A stretch of DNA of 64,000 nt from Ilex aquifolium (GCA_951799425.1 OX637397.1:11707064-11771063), one strand, 5' to 3'; shown: positions 1-12,252, numbered from the stretch's first letter. The notes: a model not told the origin generated them from the sequence alone. Program-made: numbers and translations.

Positions 1-37
1 AGTTTATTAGAAGCTATGAAGACTAGTCTTCTTCAAG

Positions 38-123
38 TCTAACAAAAGTGCTCCATCGCCATATTTATAGAAGTACTTGTTAGTCTTCTTGAAGTTTTGT
101 GGCGATGGAGCACTTTTGTTAGA
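38..123. repeat. Perfect 24-bp inverted repeat with 38-base loop
   Basis: Bases 38-61 are the exact reverse complement of bases 100-123, separated by 38 bases. The motif includes aaaagtgctccatcgcca and its complement. Smaller gaagac/gtcttc repeats lie beside it. This could be a regulatory hairpin near the end of a retroelement LTR, since the following sequence to about 420 has an untranslated-leader look, but no family was recognised. Confidence 0.7.
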
Positions 124-480
124 TTCGAAATGGGATTAGTTTATTACTCTAAATTCTTCTATAAATATGGGTGAAACTAGAAAAGTAATGGGGTCTCGAG
201 TATGAGCATTTCAGCTCCATACTTCACACACACACTCTTGTTATTTTTCTTACTTTATACATTCGCTTATTCACGTATTGATAGCAGTACTGACTTATGT
301 ATTGGAGGGATTTCCTCCTGCTCAATGCCGGGGGTCTTTCTAACCTTTTGGTGATTTTGCAGCTCGTGGATAAGATGATATTCGAAGACTAAGGGTGGGC
401 TTCGACATTTCAACAATTGCATATTTTTTTCCCTGTGCAATTCCCATGACTAATAGTAGAGGAAGAATTTTGTGGGCTTT
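124..480. other. Unannotated, possibly retroelement-derived sequence
   Basis: No gene is visible. The stretch has a CA-rich patch near 225-235 and a tattggagggatttcctcc segment that looks like LTR or leader sequence. It has no open frame of note and no terminal repeats that I could pair. Confidence 0.3.
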
Positions 481-482
481 GT

Positions 483-1310
483 GATGCAGAGAAGTGGGTA
501 TAAATAAGGGTTTAATGAACGAAAAAGAATAATTAAAATTATATCATTGATTTGTGCACAAATACCGGTTTAGATTCCTACTCTAGGCCTGTTGATTCAT
601 AAGAGAATACTCGTCCTAAAAGCTTCAATAAATGTATTGATTCCTCAAAATACTAGAAAGATTGGAAAGAAAAGAGACAACTCTCTCAATTGTATTCAAT
701 AATCAAAAGTTGTGCTTTAAGATAATTCCAATCAACATAAGATGATTTGCTATCAAAAAATACCTCTTTTGAGTTTGTGTTAAAAACTCGAATCTCCTTT
801 GGGATCTCATCCCCCTCCACCAAACTCTCTTCCTCCTCCTCCACCCACTGTGGATTTTAGGGTCGCCTCTGCGGTTAATGCGACTACTGTTGTTGTACTT
901 GTTGTCGAACAATGGCAGTTAAGGTCGCTACTTATTGGAGTAACCCTTCAAACCGTTGTTGCATCCTTGCGTCTCTCGCGTTGATCTCAGTTCCATAGAG
1001 TTCTTCAACTGGCCGTCTTTTTGGCGGCATGGTGACATGAACGTAATTGAGCTCTTATACCAACTGATGCAGGGAAGCGAGTAGAAATAAATGTTTAATG
1101 AATGAAAAGAGATAATAAAAATAAATTGTTGATCTGCACACATAAACCGGTTTAGATTCATACTCTAAGCCTATTGATTCACGAGAAAATATCAATCCTA
1201 AAGTCTTTAATAAACTATTGATTCCTAAGGATACCATAAAAATTGGGAAGAAAAGAGACAACTCTCTCAATTATATTCAATAATCAGAAGTTGTTCTGCC
1301 TTAAGGATTA
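483..1310. repeat. Diverged direct repeat pair of about 240 bp
   Basis: The stretch 483-725 recurs as 1068-1310. Shared anchors in the same order are gatgcag-gaag, accggtttagattc, tattgattc and agagacaactctctcaatt. Divergence is roughly 15-20% by eye. The 340 bases between the copies are GC-richer and hold a proline-coding run (cctcctcctcc) that I cannot assign. The pair may be old LTRs or a duplicated dispersed repeat. Confidence 0.6.
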
Positions 1311-1320
1311 CAAGAGTTAA

Positions 1321-3838
1321 TGTCACGCCCTAAATTTCACAAAAGCGTGATTAAAAAAAATTTTGTTTATTCCAAAAGAAAATGCCAATTTGTTGTAAAA
1401 TCATCTATGAAAGAATTCATTTAGTTTAAATAAATCATTTTTTTTTTTAGAAAATTCCGGCAGAGTTTCCTTTGAAAATCGGGTATCTAGATAAATGACC
1501 CACGGATCGACCCATGCTCCATGGTTTGACCATGAACTATGGGTTGACCCATGGATCGACCCACGACCCACAGACTAGCCAAAAATTGACCCTGACCCAT
1601 TATGTGTGTATTTTTTTTATTAAATATGTTTTAGTTTTTGTGTTAGTATATGTGTGTGTATTTTTAGTGTATTAGTGTGTATATTTTTAATGTATTAGTT
1701 TGTGTGTGTTTTGGTGTATTAGTGTGTTTGTGTATGTTTGTATTTTGGTGTACTACTAATGTGTGTGTGTGTGTTTTGGTGTACTAATGTGTCTATTAAT
1801 AATTTTAATTATTTTATGGGTTAATCGGTTTAACTCAACCCGTTATTAATCCAACTCATTATAACTCATTTACTAGGTGAGTGAAAAATAGATTTGATTT
1901 ATTTTAGCTCAATCCAATTTAACTCAATCCATAACCAACCCAAGCCATCCATTTGCCACCCCTAGTGTTAACATTTCTACATAAGTTCTAAGGGTAAGTA
2001 CAAAAAGACTTCAAAAGAGATTCTTTCTAGTCCAGTCTCCCACAAACATTCCATCACCTATGCCCCAATATGCATGCTAGTATCTGAAAATATTAATAAA
2101 TGATGAACAACACAACTCAGTAGGATAATCTTTTTTTCCCAAGCATTTACAAAGTTTTAAATAATAACATTCCATAAACCACACGAATAAGTAATGAAAG
2201 CTTTCTAAGTATAGGTACAAGATAATAAGTAAAGCATTTAAAAAAAATCTCTCAACACCTCATCATTAGAAATATACAAGTTATAAATTAAAGGTTTATA
2301 TATTTAAAGCCAAACCATCATAACAAATATCATGCATGTCTCACATACGGACAATATAATCAATCACACCGGTTCACACATGAACCATCCCCGAGGAACC
2401 TTTTGGGTCTTGCACCCTAGGGTCTCATCGTCCTTCATACTTTTCAAGGGGAATGTGTAGGGCATAATTTGTAACGCCACATAGGTCATCACCGAAAACC
2501 ACTACCATAACCAATCCCCCTTATGACTAATAGCCACCTTGGCAACCCACTCAGTAGGCTACAACTGTCTACTAACCCTTTGCCTATCAATATCGATTAT
2601 ACATTTTCCAAAAATCATTATTTTCTATGTCCATAAATCCTTTTGAAAACACATGTCATAACCTTGACATTTTATCAAACATGTAGTAGGCTCAAATCTC
2701 AAAATTTGCATTTTCAAACAACAAAACCATTTTCAAGAGAATAAGTTAAATATATTATGTACAAGATCATAGCATACTTCAAAACCCCCAAATCATAGGT
2801 TTAATCAAATACCCATAACTAAAATTAAACTATGATTTCAAACCCACAACACTATAATCATTTCCATTTCCAAGAGAATACGTCATATATATTATGTACA
2901 AGATCATAGCATACTTCATAATTCCCAAATCATAGGTTTAATTAAATACCCATAACTAAAATCAAATTAGAGTTTCAAACTCATAAAACTAAAATCATGT
3001 ATATGCATGTAGGTTCATAATTCATAGCATACTCAATACTAAATCAAGGTTTATAACAAGTATTTTGCCATCAAACACATAGTAAGCGTTATCTAAAGAA
3101 AATACATGAGATGCACAATATAAATGCAAGAGAGAGGAAAACCCCATATAAGAATCAAGAATTCCAAGCTAAGTTTCTAGGATTTCCAAGCAAAACCCAA
3201 GCTTTAGAGACCTTCTTCTTCCCTTTCTCTTTCCCTTTATCTTCTCCAATGGTTCTAAGAGGTACAGGGTGAGATTGAAATAAAATAATGGGAAAAATGG
3301 GGCTAAAATTGGGGTTTTAAATCCAGCAGTACCGAAGTTTACTGTTCGTGGGGCAAAAAAATGTATTTTTTTTCGAAATTACGGTCTTACCACTAAATAT
3401 CTTCAATTTGATCCCTATGACTACCTTAAGGTTTTTCGACGTTTGGGATTCATTTTTAATGTTATTTTAATTTGAAAATATTTATTTTTATGATTTATCT
3501 CAAAACCAAAGTCAATTTACACCCAAAACACTAAAGTTATCATTTTATCCCTCTGAATTCCTATATGAGGTAAACTTCTATCCCAATGTTTTTTGACCTC
3601 CAAGATTCAATGGTAATGTTATTTTGACCTAAAAAAATTAATAATTTTATTTAGCTACCCTTATCAACCTTAAACAGCTCAAAAATTAAATTTGACCCGA
3701 AAGTCAATACGTGTGTAACTCAAACTTGCGCGACTATACCTTTAACAACGATTTAAAGTTGCTCTCATCATTTTAATCATTTTGAAAATACTAACAGGTT
3801 AATATAATTTATATTTATATGAAACATAGGATCTCACA
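1321..3838. mobile_element. Probable 2.5-kb solo LTR
   Basis: The block begins TGTCACGCCC and ends ATCTCACA, so it has TG...CA ends. It is bracketed by gttaa (1316-1320) and gttta (3839-3843), a four-of-five match for a 5-bp target duplication. No coding frame lies inside. A TG-rich low-complexity stretch is at 1600-1790. A gene-poor interior with a short region resembling the 2.6-kb solo LTR at 40426-43031 (a cgggtgca-type motif followed by atggttca on the opposite strand) suggests a related Ty3/Gypsy LTR, inserted in reverse. Internal domains are absent, hence solo. The family name is not established. Confidence 0.5.
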
Positions 3839-4385
3839 GTTTATAATAAATAGAAACCCTAAACCAACTAGGAAACTAGAATTCTAATTCAATTAGAAAA
3901 TCAAATAAACTAAAATCCTAATTAAGCCAGTAAATAAAATAAAATATTTTTCTAATTAAATTAGGAAATTTAATAAAATCTCCTAATTTTTTGTAATTGA
4001 ACGACTTTGACCACATTCAAATAAAATATCAAAATTTTTGCTATTTATTCTACATCACTTTCTTCGGAAGGTAAACAAATTTCAATTGATCAAAACGTGT
4101 GCAAGTAAAGGGAATGACCCTTACAAAAAACAACATGGGGCATACCTAGTACATGTCAAAAAAATTGATAAAACAGGCCCTGAAAGATCAATTTGCTTAA
4201 TAGGTTAAAGTGTTATGCTCGTCATGTTTTATGGACGTATGTGTATAACCAAAATTTTGTGTGTGTGAGAAAGAGAGAGAGAGAGGAGTGCAATAGGAGG
4301 GAAAAAAAAAAGAAGAAGATGGGGCAAAGAGGCCTTTGATGCTCTAACAGAGGAATGACGGGTGAGGTGAGAGAGATATGATCAT
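3839..4385. other. AT-rich intergenic DNA with a (GA)n tract
   Basis: There is no coding signal. It contains near-repeats of ctaattaaattaggaaa around 3840-3990 and a gagagaga microsatellite at 4266-4284. Confidence 0.5.
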
Positions 4386-6530
4386 AGTTTTAAAATTCGG
4401 CCTAGACACTAACTCGGCAAAGAAATCAGGTTACTAGGTCACTGGTTCAACCGTTGGGTCATTGGTTGGACCGGAAATATAATAAAAAAATAAAAATTAT
4501 AAATAATAATAAATGGGCTAAAAAATCACAATAATTATGAAAATAGAATCAAACACATAAAGTTAAGTACAGAAAAATTATCAAACATTTTCCCTCTGTA
4601 AAGTTTATTATTTCCCAATAGTTTTTGGATTAAATGACACTAGAATCATGTGTATAGACCATGACAGTATTCTACATCTGTAACTAATCTATCAGACTTG
4701 GATGTAATAGAAAATGAAACGATCATGTTTAGTGCTATATAAGTATTTGATAAGAACAATCTATCTGCTTTTTCTTTCTCTTCCCTTGAATCTCTGTTGC
4801 TGGGATTCTAGGCTTTTCAGTAGATTCATCATCATCACAATCACAATCACAATCAACTTTGGATTTTCAACATTAAAAAAAAAAAATTCAACATCTCGTC
4901 AAAGCTTCATTTTAATGTATAAAATATAGCATTATCAATTATCAAAGATTCAATGTGTACAAAATACAAATAGAAAATCGGATATAGTTCATAGATTGAC
5001 AGAGAGAGTAGACAAAAACACACCGAGAGAGAGAGAGAGAGGATGAGTCAGTATATACGTGTTACTGGTGCCTGGTAGTCGTCGTCGATGGAACTCTAAA
5101 GCAATGAAGGTGAAGCAGCTTTCTCCTTCAAAATCGAAAGTTCCTCCCCCTTTGAGTCTTTGATCGAGTCTCTTACTAGTTGGCCTAAATCCTTTTCGTA
5201 CTCGTGGTGCACACTACTGTAAAGACTAGAGAGAGAGAGAGAGAGAAAGAGAGACTCACACTGGCTGAAGCTTTCATCGTCCAGTTGTCGAGTGGTGCAC
5301 CGTCGCGAAGAAGAGGGGGCTAGGGAAAAAAATTTAGGGCAAGGCAAAATGCCCAAAAGCGCTTAAAATTCAGTTTTTATAGTAAATTAAAACACCTAGT
5401 CGGTTTGAGTGAACTCGTCCTGTTTGACAGTTTTATCGGGTTTTTCCGGTTCACTGGGTTTACTCTGATTTTGGTGCATAAACGATCCACACTACAACAA
5501 AAAGTATTTTTTGTGACTTTTTTTTTTGCGACGATTTTAAATTTGTCGCAAAAAGTTTACTATTCGCAACGATTTTCTAATTTTGTCGCAAATTTCAATT
5601 TTTGGTAATTTTTTGTGACGTTTTTAAAAAAACGTCGCTAAAAAGCGATTCCTCCTAATTGTTTTTGGCGGGAGTAATGGCGGGAATTGGCAAATTAAAT
5701 AAAAATAATTTAAAAAATTATAATTTAATTAATGTTTCGCCACGTTTTTTAAAAACGTCACCAATAAACTTCTTACTTAAATAAAAGATTTAAAAAATAA
5801 CAATGGAATTAATTTTTTGCGACGTTTTTTAAAAATGTCGCCAATAAACTTTTTACTTCAATTAAAAATTTTAAAAAATAACAATTTAATTCATTTTTAG
5901 CGACGTTTTTTAAAAACGTCGCCAATAAACTTCTTACGTAAACAAAAGATTTAAAAAATAACAATGTAATTGATTTTTTGCGACGTTTTTAGAAAACGTC
6001 GCCAATAAAATTTTTACTTCAATTAAAAATTTTAAAAAACAACAATTTAATTACTTTTTCTCGACGTTTTTTAAAAACGTCGCAAATAAACTTTTTACGT
6101 AAACAAAAGATTTAAAAAATAATAATTTAATTGATTTTTCGCGACGTTTTCTAAAAACGTCGCCAATAACTTTTTAATTGATTTAAAATATGAAAAATAA
6201 CAATATCATTGATTTTTCGCGACGTTTTTAAAAAACGTCGCCAATAAATTTTTTTCTAAATTAAAAAATGGGAAAATAACAATATCTTGATTTTTCGCGA
6301 CGTTTTCTAAAAACGTCGCAAATAACTTTTTTAGTGAAATAAAATATGAAAAATAACAATATCATTGATTTTCCGCGACGTTTTATAAAAACGTCGCCAA
6401 TAACTTTTTTGTGAAATAAAATATGAAAAATAACAATATCATTGATTTTTCGCGACGTTTTTGAAAAACATTAGACATCGGGTCACCAGGTAAACCCGCC
6501 GGACCAAGCTAGGTTTTAAAACATTGGATG
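4386..6530. mobile_element. Possible non-autonomous DNA transposon, interrupted
   Basis: The left edge (agttttaaaattcggcc) and the right edge (gaccaagctaggttttaaaac) are rough inverted counterparts. Both flanks contain ggttcaaccg/gggtcaccagg-type words common at the ends of hAT-like non-autonomous plant elements. The interior is AT-rich without a transposase frame and is interrupted from 5490 by a CACTA fragment. I could not define the exact ends or a target duplication. Confidence 0.3.
5490..6467 (+). mobile_element. Left half of a CACTA element, right end missing
   Basis: The segment opens with CACTACAACAAAAAG, the CACTA-superfamily terminus, and runs directly into about eleven copies of an ~80-bp subterminal unit centred on the palindrome gcgacg-tttttaaaaa-cgtcgc. 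The expected right terminus (tttttgttgtagtg) is absent. The array stops inside a palindrome at about 6467 and is followed by unrelated DNA. It is the same family as the complete element at 11123-20840. Confidence 0.75.
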
Positions 6531-7234
6531 CTATAGAATTGGGGGGCGAAATATATTGATAGAAGTTTCAAATTGGTAGATGTCTTATTAGATGCGTGTG
6601 TATTAATCAAAACTAATTGCAAATTTGTCTAAATGGGTAAGCGCCTAAGTTAATTTTCACATTAACCCACCATTTGGTTGTATTGCACCTAAAACTACGA
6701 CATTTTAATGGGAAGGTTGGTTTTTTAGGGTTCCAAACAACGTCATTTTGTGACAATTAACATAAAATTACCTTGTTTCAATATAACTTATTTTCCATGT
6801 ACCAAATAAAATGACATTGTTTTAAACTTAAATACATCAAAATGATTTAAATACATCAAAAGGACGTCGTATTGAACTAAAATTTTTGTTTCAGCTCAAT
6901 ATTGAAAAAATTTCTCGTCTTTTTTGCTTTGGGCCTCTTGCCGATGCAAATATTGAATTTTTTTGCTTTGACAGATTATACCAAAGACAAAAAAAAAAAA
7001 AAAAACCGACTTCAAAAGCTCACTTTTTCTGGTAGTGTTGTTTACTTACTACAAAAAATGCAGACGTGTTGTAACCTTTTGGTAAATGGTCGTTAAATGA
7101 AAATTCTGTAACAATCATTTAAACCACCAAAAACGAAGTAAAACATATAACATAGCATTATTGATAAATACCAACATACATATTAATATACATACATCAA
7201 CTTAAACACAATTTCAAGTATCGGTGCTTTGTGT
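6531..7234. other. Intergenic DNA downstream of the TNL gene
   Basis: There is no gene. It is AT-rich with scattered aaa(c/t)gacgtcattt-like words and an A16 run near 6990. It should contain the 3' UTR and polyadenylation region of the minus-strand TNL gene ending at 7235, but I cannot place a signal with confidence. Confidence 0.35.
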
Positions 7235-7810
7235 TCAAATTTGAGTTGAATTTGGCTCAATCCTTAACCTTTTACCATCTTTCTCTTCCAAGTTGTTGCC
7301 CGATTCCTTTAGATCAACATCACGACTTCTCTTTGGATGTACATAATCCTGTACAAATGTATTGGCACGTGATAATTGTCCCTGCTGACTTTCTCGAATA
7401 TCTGGTTTGTACACAAAATGAATAGCACACTTTTTCACTTCTACAGATGGACTAATGTTGACAGAGAGCTCCATTCTTTCTCCACCTTTTGTTGGGCAAA
7501 ATTCAAGTGCTCGTATAAAGCTCCACCACGAATGCTATGTCTGGGTTACAGGAATATTGTTGCAGACTATAGACCTAAGAATCTGTTCGACACCATTGGT
7601 TTTGTCATAGAGAACATAAAAAGGAGCAGTGGTTACTACACCTTCTTCTTTGGCAGCACAAACAGCCCAAATAGTCAATGCTATTAACTTGTTCTCCACA
7701 TGAAATGGCATATTGAAAGATATTGAAGAACCCATTCTTTGATGGATATGCCACTGGGGAATCTTCCCAACTGGAATGAAGACGCTGTAAATATTACCAT
7801 TACAATGTCC
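7235..7810 (-). pseudogene. TNL exon 5: C-JID (post-LRR) domain
   Basis: After a cag acceptor the frame reads NIYSVFIPVGKIPQWHIHQ and MGSSISFNMP, then FYVLYDKTNG. This matches the C-terminal jelly-roll/Ig-like domain that binds ligands in TNL receptors. A TAG at 7537-7535 follows IPVTQT. The frame then continues with HSWWSFIRALEF, SVNISPSVEVKKCAIHFVY and a basic tail, ending at a TGA at 7235-7237. The C-terminal third beyond the TAG would be lost in translation. Confidence 0.82.
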
Positions 7811-7836
7811 CTGTTACATGAAATGATGATGATGAG

Positions 7837-7885
<49 letters not shown>

Positions 7886-7909
7886 AAGAGAGAGGGAAAG
7901 AGAAGAGAC
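7811..7909 (-). repeat. (GA/CT)n microsatellite filling a TNL mini-intron
   Basis: An almost pure GA run on the plus strand (7838-7881, with impure flanks to about 7907) makes up most of the 99-base intron between LRR and C-JID exons. On the coding strand it is a CT tract next to the donor. Length variation here could affect splicing. Confidence 0.75.
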
Positions 7910-8827
7910 CGTGAGCAAACTATCCTTGATAGCATTGATCCAAATGCTAGACAATTCCCGATGAGTGGATCGCATAGAATCAAGGTTCCTTACGTCCTGA
8001 ATATCCGCCAATCTATTGCAATTAGCTAGAAGCAAGTGTTCCAATCTTTGGTAGTTTGACAGATTCGGTAGTTTTTCTAGTGATGTGCAAGCATCTGCCT
8101 CTAGTATCCCTAGATTGGGAGGAAGTTCATGGATTGATCGAAGATTCTTGCAGTCACCTAACCAGAGGCTAACTAGCTTGGATAGGTGACAAAGGCTGGA
8201 TGGTAGGCTATGAAAATTATTGCTTCCCAAATCTAGATGTTGAAGTGAAGATAAACTTCCGATATCAGTGGGAATAGAGGCTTCATTCAAATTACAGTGC
8301 TTGAGAATTAGTGTTATTAAGGAACATAAACCCGAAATTGAAGGTGGGAGAAATCTTGTGAAATCATGATGTCTTCTTGGTGACACCCAAGACATAATAA
8401 GCGGGAGCCAAGATTTGGATGGTAAGTTATTATTACATCTTCCCAAAGATAAGATGGTAAGGTTCTTCAAAAACCTACAAGAAAATGGTAACTGTTTGAT
8501 AGCAGTTCCATCAGCCAGAAGTTCCCTAAGACAGTGCATCTTCCCCAAGTGCTCGGGCAATTTTTTCAAATTTGAGCAGTCAGTAAGATTTAGATGTTTA
8601 AGTGATATCAGATTGCAAATGTTGTTTGGAAGATCCGTAAGGTTCCCGCATTCTTTTAAACTCAAAGAAGTAAGTCTATCCAGAACTCCAATTGAATGGT
8701 GAATCTCCAACAAAGATAAACAACTTTCAAGCAACAATATCTCCATCCTTGGTAACCCGGTGAAGTTCGGGGTTCTTGTCAAGAATTTACAATGACTAAG
8801 ATTTAGGACTTTAAAATTTTTCACAAC
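7910..8827 (-). pseudogene. TNL exon 4: main LRR array
   Basis: It opens after a cag acceptor with VVKNFKVLNLSHCKFLTRTP and carries roughly ten leucine-rich repeats, for example LTSLSLKECGNLTDLP, LKHLNLTDCSNLKKLP and LQHLDLGSNNFHSLP. The frame is open throughout. The probable donor is GT at 7909-7908, where the reading passes from KDSLLT into a (CT)n stretch. That makes a 99-base intron with a very pyrimidine-rich body. An upstream GT at 7993-7992 is a possible alternative. Confidence 0.82.
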
Positions 8828-8904
8828 CTGAAAAATAGAAAAAATATCAAGATAAGGGTTTCCATTTATTTGAAGATACTCAAGGGTATAACAAATTTGT
8901 TTAC

Positions 8905-9180
8905 CTTGTTATCTGGCCAAAGTTGTTTGATGTTGCTATGTTGCATGTCTAAAGCAACAAGATTTTTGAGTTGAAAATTGGATGGTAAATTCTTCAGAGG
9001 ACAATAATGCCAACAGAGCCATCTTAACTCTCTAGATAGATATTCAAAGCTTCCGACAAGACGCACATTATTGATCTGAAGTAGTCTTAATTTCTGCATT
9101 CTTGCAAATGATTCAATCCTAAAATCTATATTCTTTAAGAGCGGCAAGTCCAACACAATACCTTCAATTTCATTTGTGCC
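8905..9180 (-). pseudogene. TNL exon 3: first LRR segment
   Basis: It begins after an AG acceptor (9182-9181) with GTNEIEGIVLDLP, the standard start of the post-NB exon in TNLs. It continues through MQKLRLLQINNVRL and LRWLCWHYCPLKNLPSNF to SNIKQLWPDNK, then a GT donor at 8904-8903. There are no stops and the phases match both neighbours. Confidence 0.85.
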
Positions 9181-9385
9181 CTAAATTTCATAAAGGAAAA
9201 TGCGTTTTTGATAAGTATCTAACTACATATAAGCATCAACCACACACACACAACATGTTATGCGTGTCCCAAACTATATGAGTATATACACACACACACA
9301 AACAAAAATAAAATATATGTACTAAACAAGAGTTATATTCCAGGTTGTAAAAATTTCCTATTGAAAGAAAGTAGTTTCTTATTAC

Positions 9386-10487
9386 CTTGCTTGTTTGTAG
9401 AACGTCACATATGTCTGTTTGAAACCACAGTCTGCTACGTTTTCCAGGCTCTTTAGGTGATTCTTCACAAATAATTTTCCGCCCCATCTCTCGTAGTAAA
9501 TCATGCATACTCAATTGATTTTGGTCAGTAATTTTTAGCAAACATCTATTTATTAGGACACTGATTCCGATTTCCGAGAAGAAACCACAACCATTCAATA
9601 TATAAATGACATAATCTTTATCCATTCCGATGAAAAAGCATGCAATGTCAAGGAATATGTGCTTTACTTGATCATCATCTAGTGCATCAAAGCTTATTCG
9701 GAGTTTTTTCTGAATTTGATTGTGAGGAATGTGTTTTAATTTCTCAAATGCACTTTTCCATTCTAGTATGGTGTGTCCAAACAAATAAGATCCCAAAACT
9801 TCAAGAGCTAAGGGAAGCCCTTGGGCGTAGTTTACTATGGCATTTGAAAGCTCCCAATAATCTTCTAATGGCATGGCTTGTCTAAAGGCATGCCAATTGA
9901 AAAGTTGTAGAGATTCATTGTATTCCAATTCCTTCGCTTCATATTTCACATCTACTTCAACTTCATCTAGCAAATGCTCATCTCTAGTAGTGATAATAAT
10001 TCTGCTGCCCAAACCAAACCAACCACGGCTCCCTGCAAGTGAATTGAATTGGTTAATTTGATCAACATCATCAAGAACAATAAGTGTTCTTTTAGAACGA
10101 AGCCTTTTTTTTATCCAGTTGATTCCCCTATCAATGCTGCCAATACTTAGATTCTTTTTCATCAAAATTTCAGAAAGAAGTTGCTCTTGTAAATGAACTA
10201 GACCATTGTGTTGTTTTGAAGTTTCTCTAACATTCCCCAAAAAACAAGAACCATCAAACTGCTAAAAAACTAGATTATAGACTGCTTTGGCAAGTGTTGT
10301 CTTGCCAATTCCTCCCATGCCAAAGATCCCAATCATTCGGATGTCACCTGATCCATTTGTTAGTAACAACCTTATGTCTTCAACACGAGAATCTAATCCA
10401 GTCGGACCCATGGTGATGTTTAGATATGTGTGGCTCACTTTGCATAAAACCTCCTCAACAATTTTTTGGATAAACTTTGATTCATGC
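9386..10487 (-). pseudogene. TNL exon 2: NB-ARC domain
   Basis: The motifs appear in the expected order: P-loop GMGGIGKTT, a TAG codon after YNLVF (10264-10262), FLGNVRE, kinase-2 TLIVLDDVD, RNBS-B GSRIIITTRDEHLL, GLPLALEVLGSYLFG, the RNBS-D region and MHD (SMHDLLREMGRKI). Apart from that one stop the frame is open. The exon should begin at HESKFIQ (10487), but the two bases before it read AT (10489-10488) where AG is needed. The 3' end joins to a GT donor at 9385-9384 in phase 0. The catalytic and switch motifs are all kept, so loss of function looks fairly recent. Confidence 0.88.
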
Positions 10488-10489
10488 AT

Positions 10490-11122
10490 GTAATATTTTG
10501 TCCAAAAGAAATGAAAATTTATCACAGTTGAAATAAGAAATAACTATAGGGCAACATTATATCTTGAAATAAAACTCTTAAAAATGGAAGTGGATCAAAA
10601 CAAACCTCAAAAATTGTGGTAGGAAATAGCAGCTGGCTATATCGGCATCTCTATTTTCGTTATATAGAGGCATTTCTTTGTGATAGATGCAGAGTTTTCT
10701 TCACAAAAAAAAAAAAAAAAACTTGAAAATTTGTGTTTTAAAACTGAAAGAAAAAATATTCAGTATTTTTTGCAATCACCTCTAATAAATATAAAAGTTA
10801 GTGAGTGATTGTTTTTAGAAACATAAGTGATTTTTACAGCTCTCATATTGCTCGTGCTACAGCACCTATGACTAGTTTCATACCCTTACATATAAAAGAT
10901 TATATAAAAAGGTAAATTATACTGACACCCCTGTAGATTGGTCTAATTACAGAGATATCCTCTTTTTTTTGAAATTACACTAACACCCTTATTGTTTACC
11001 TAACCATTTATCAAGGTACCCCTATGGTTAGCATCATTATTGGCAATGTCAAAAAAGTGATTACATCATCAACCTTTTACACTTTAATACCCATATTATC
11101 CTGAACAAAATTAGGCTAACCT
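10490..11122. other. TNL intron 1, part downstream of the CACTA insertion
   Basis: Nothing coding is present. An A18 run lies near 10709. The stretch 10903-11060 resembles a dispersed repeat whose relatives may lie at 21655 and 27028 (ggtaaattatactgacaccc and similar). Confidence 0.4.
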
Positions 11123-11136
11123 CACTACAACAAAAA

Positions 11137-11850
11137 TCGTTTTTTGCGACGATTTTTTTCGTCGCTAAATTAAAAAAAATCGTCGCAAATTATTTTTTGC
11201 GACGTTTTTTTTTTCGTCGCGTGTTCGTCGCAATAGCCTCGTCGCAGAAAGTATTTTGCGACGAAAATTTATTTTTATCGCAAAAAAAATTTTTTTGCGA
11301 CGAAAAAAAAAACGTCGCGAAAAGTTAAAAAACGTAGCTAAAAGCTATTCCACCAGCGTAACAAAATAAAAAAAAAATAATTTAATTAATTTTTCGCGAC
11401 GTAAAAAAATCGTCGCCAATATATTTTTTTCATAAATAAAAAATGTAAATAATAATAATTTGATTATTTTTTGCGACGTAAAAAAAATCGTCGCGAATAG
11501 TTTTTTTACAAAAATAAAAAAGTAAAAAATAATAATTTAATTAATTTTTAGCGACGTAAAAATAACGTCGCGAATAAGTTTTTACAAAAATAAAAAAAAA
11601 TAATAATTTAATTAATTTTTAACGACATACTAATATCGTTGCAAATAATTTTTTACATAAATAAAAATGTAAATAATAATTTAATTAATTTTTAGCGACG
11701 TACAAAAAACGTCGCAAATAATTTTTTAGATAAATAAAAAATGTAAAAAATAATTAAATAAACATATTTGCGACGTATAAAAATTGTCACAAAAAAGATT
11801 GTTCCTACAAATTTTCGCGATGATTTTAATTTCGTCGCAAAAAAGTTCAT
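11137..11850. repeat. CACTA left subterminal repeats
   Basis: About nine palindromic units of the gcgacgt-aaaaa-cgtcgc type are separated by 50-60 bases of AT-rich spacer such as aataatttaattaattttt. Several copies have mutated arms (for example acgacatactaatatcgttgc near 11622). Confidence 0.8.
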
Positions 11851-12112
11851 TTTTTTTTAAATAATTCATAAAAAATGATATTCCAATAAAAATTTTCACC
11901 TGTACACCAATAATACATGTGTTCAATAAAAAACTAACACAATTTAAAAAAAAAAATTATTTCCAAAAAGAATGAATTACAAGAATCAAAGAACAATAAG
12001 ATCTAAAAATTAAAAAAATAGTTTTAATCCATCAAGAGGATTAAACATCACTTCTAGGATACTCTAAAAATATGGAGCAAGGAACAATATTAACCATCAA
12101 AAAATGCGATTA

Positions 12113-12252
12113 TTGAGAATTACTGTCCACCAGGGACACAGCAGCCACTCCATTTCCTTGATGACGCCCAAGAAGTTCAAAAACATAACTTTCATATAAC
12201 ACCTTGAAACTACAAAACTTTTCCACTGTGATAATATCTGAACTATGTCGAT
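12113..12252 (-). pseudogene. Unidentified open stretch in the CACTA, possible last exon
   Basis: Next to the VPS35 exons, the minus strand has about 43 open codons reading ITVEKFCSFKVLYESYVFEL and then GRHQGNGVAAVSLVDSNSQ before a TAA near 12111. It does not match the VPS35 C-terminus as I know it and I cannot assign it. It may be a piece of another captured gene or chance. Confidence 0.3.

Noticed and set aside
799..984. Proline-rich open frame near 800
   Set aside because: It is short, lies between two copies of a diverged repeat, and shows no homology I recognise.
5520..6460. Regularly spaced palindromic repeats that look CRISPR-like
   Set aside because: Spacers are themselves repeated AT-rich units, and the array begins at a CACTA terminus in a plant genome.
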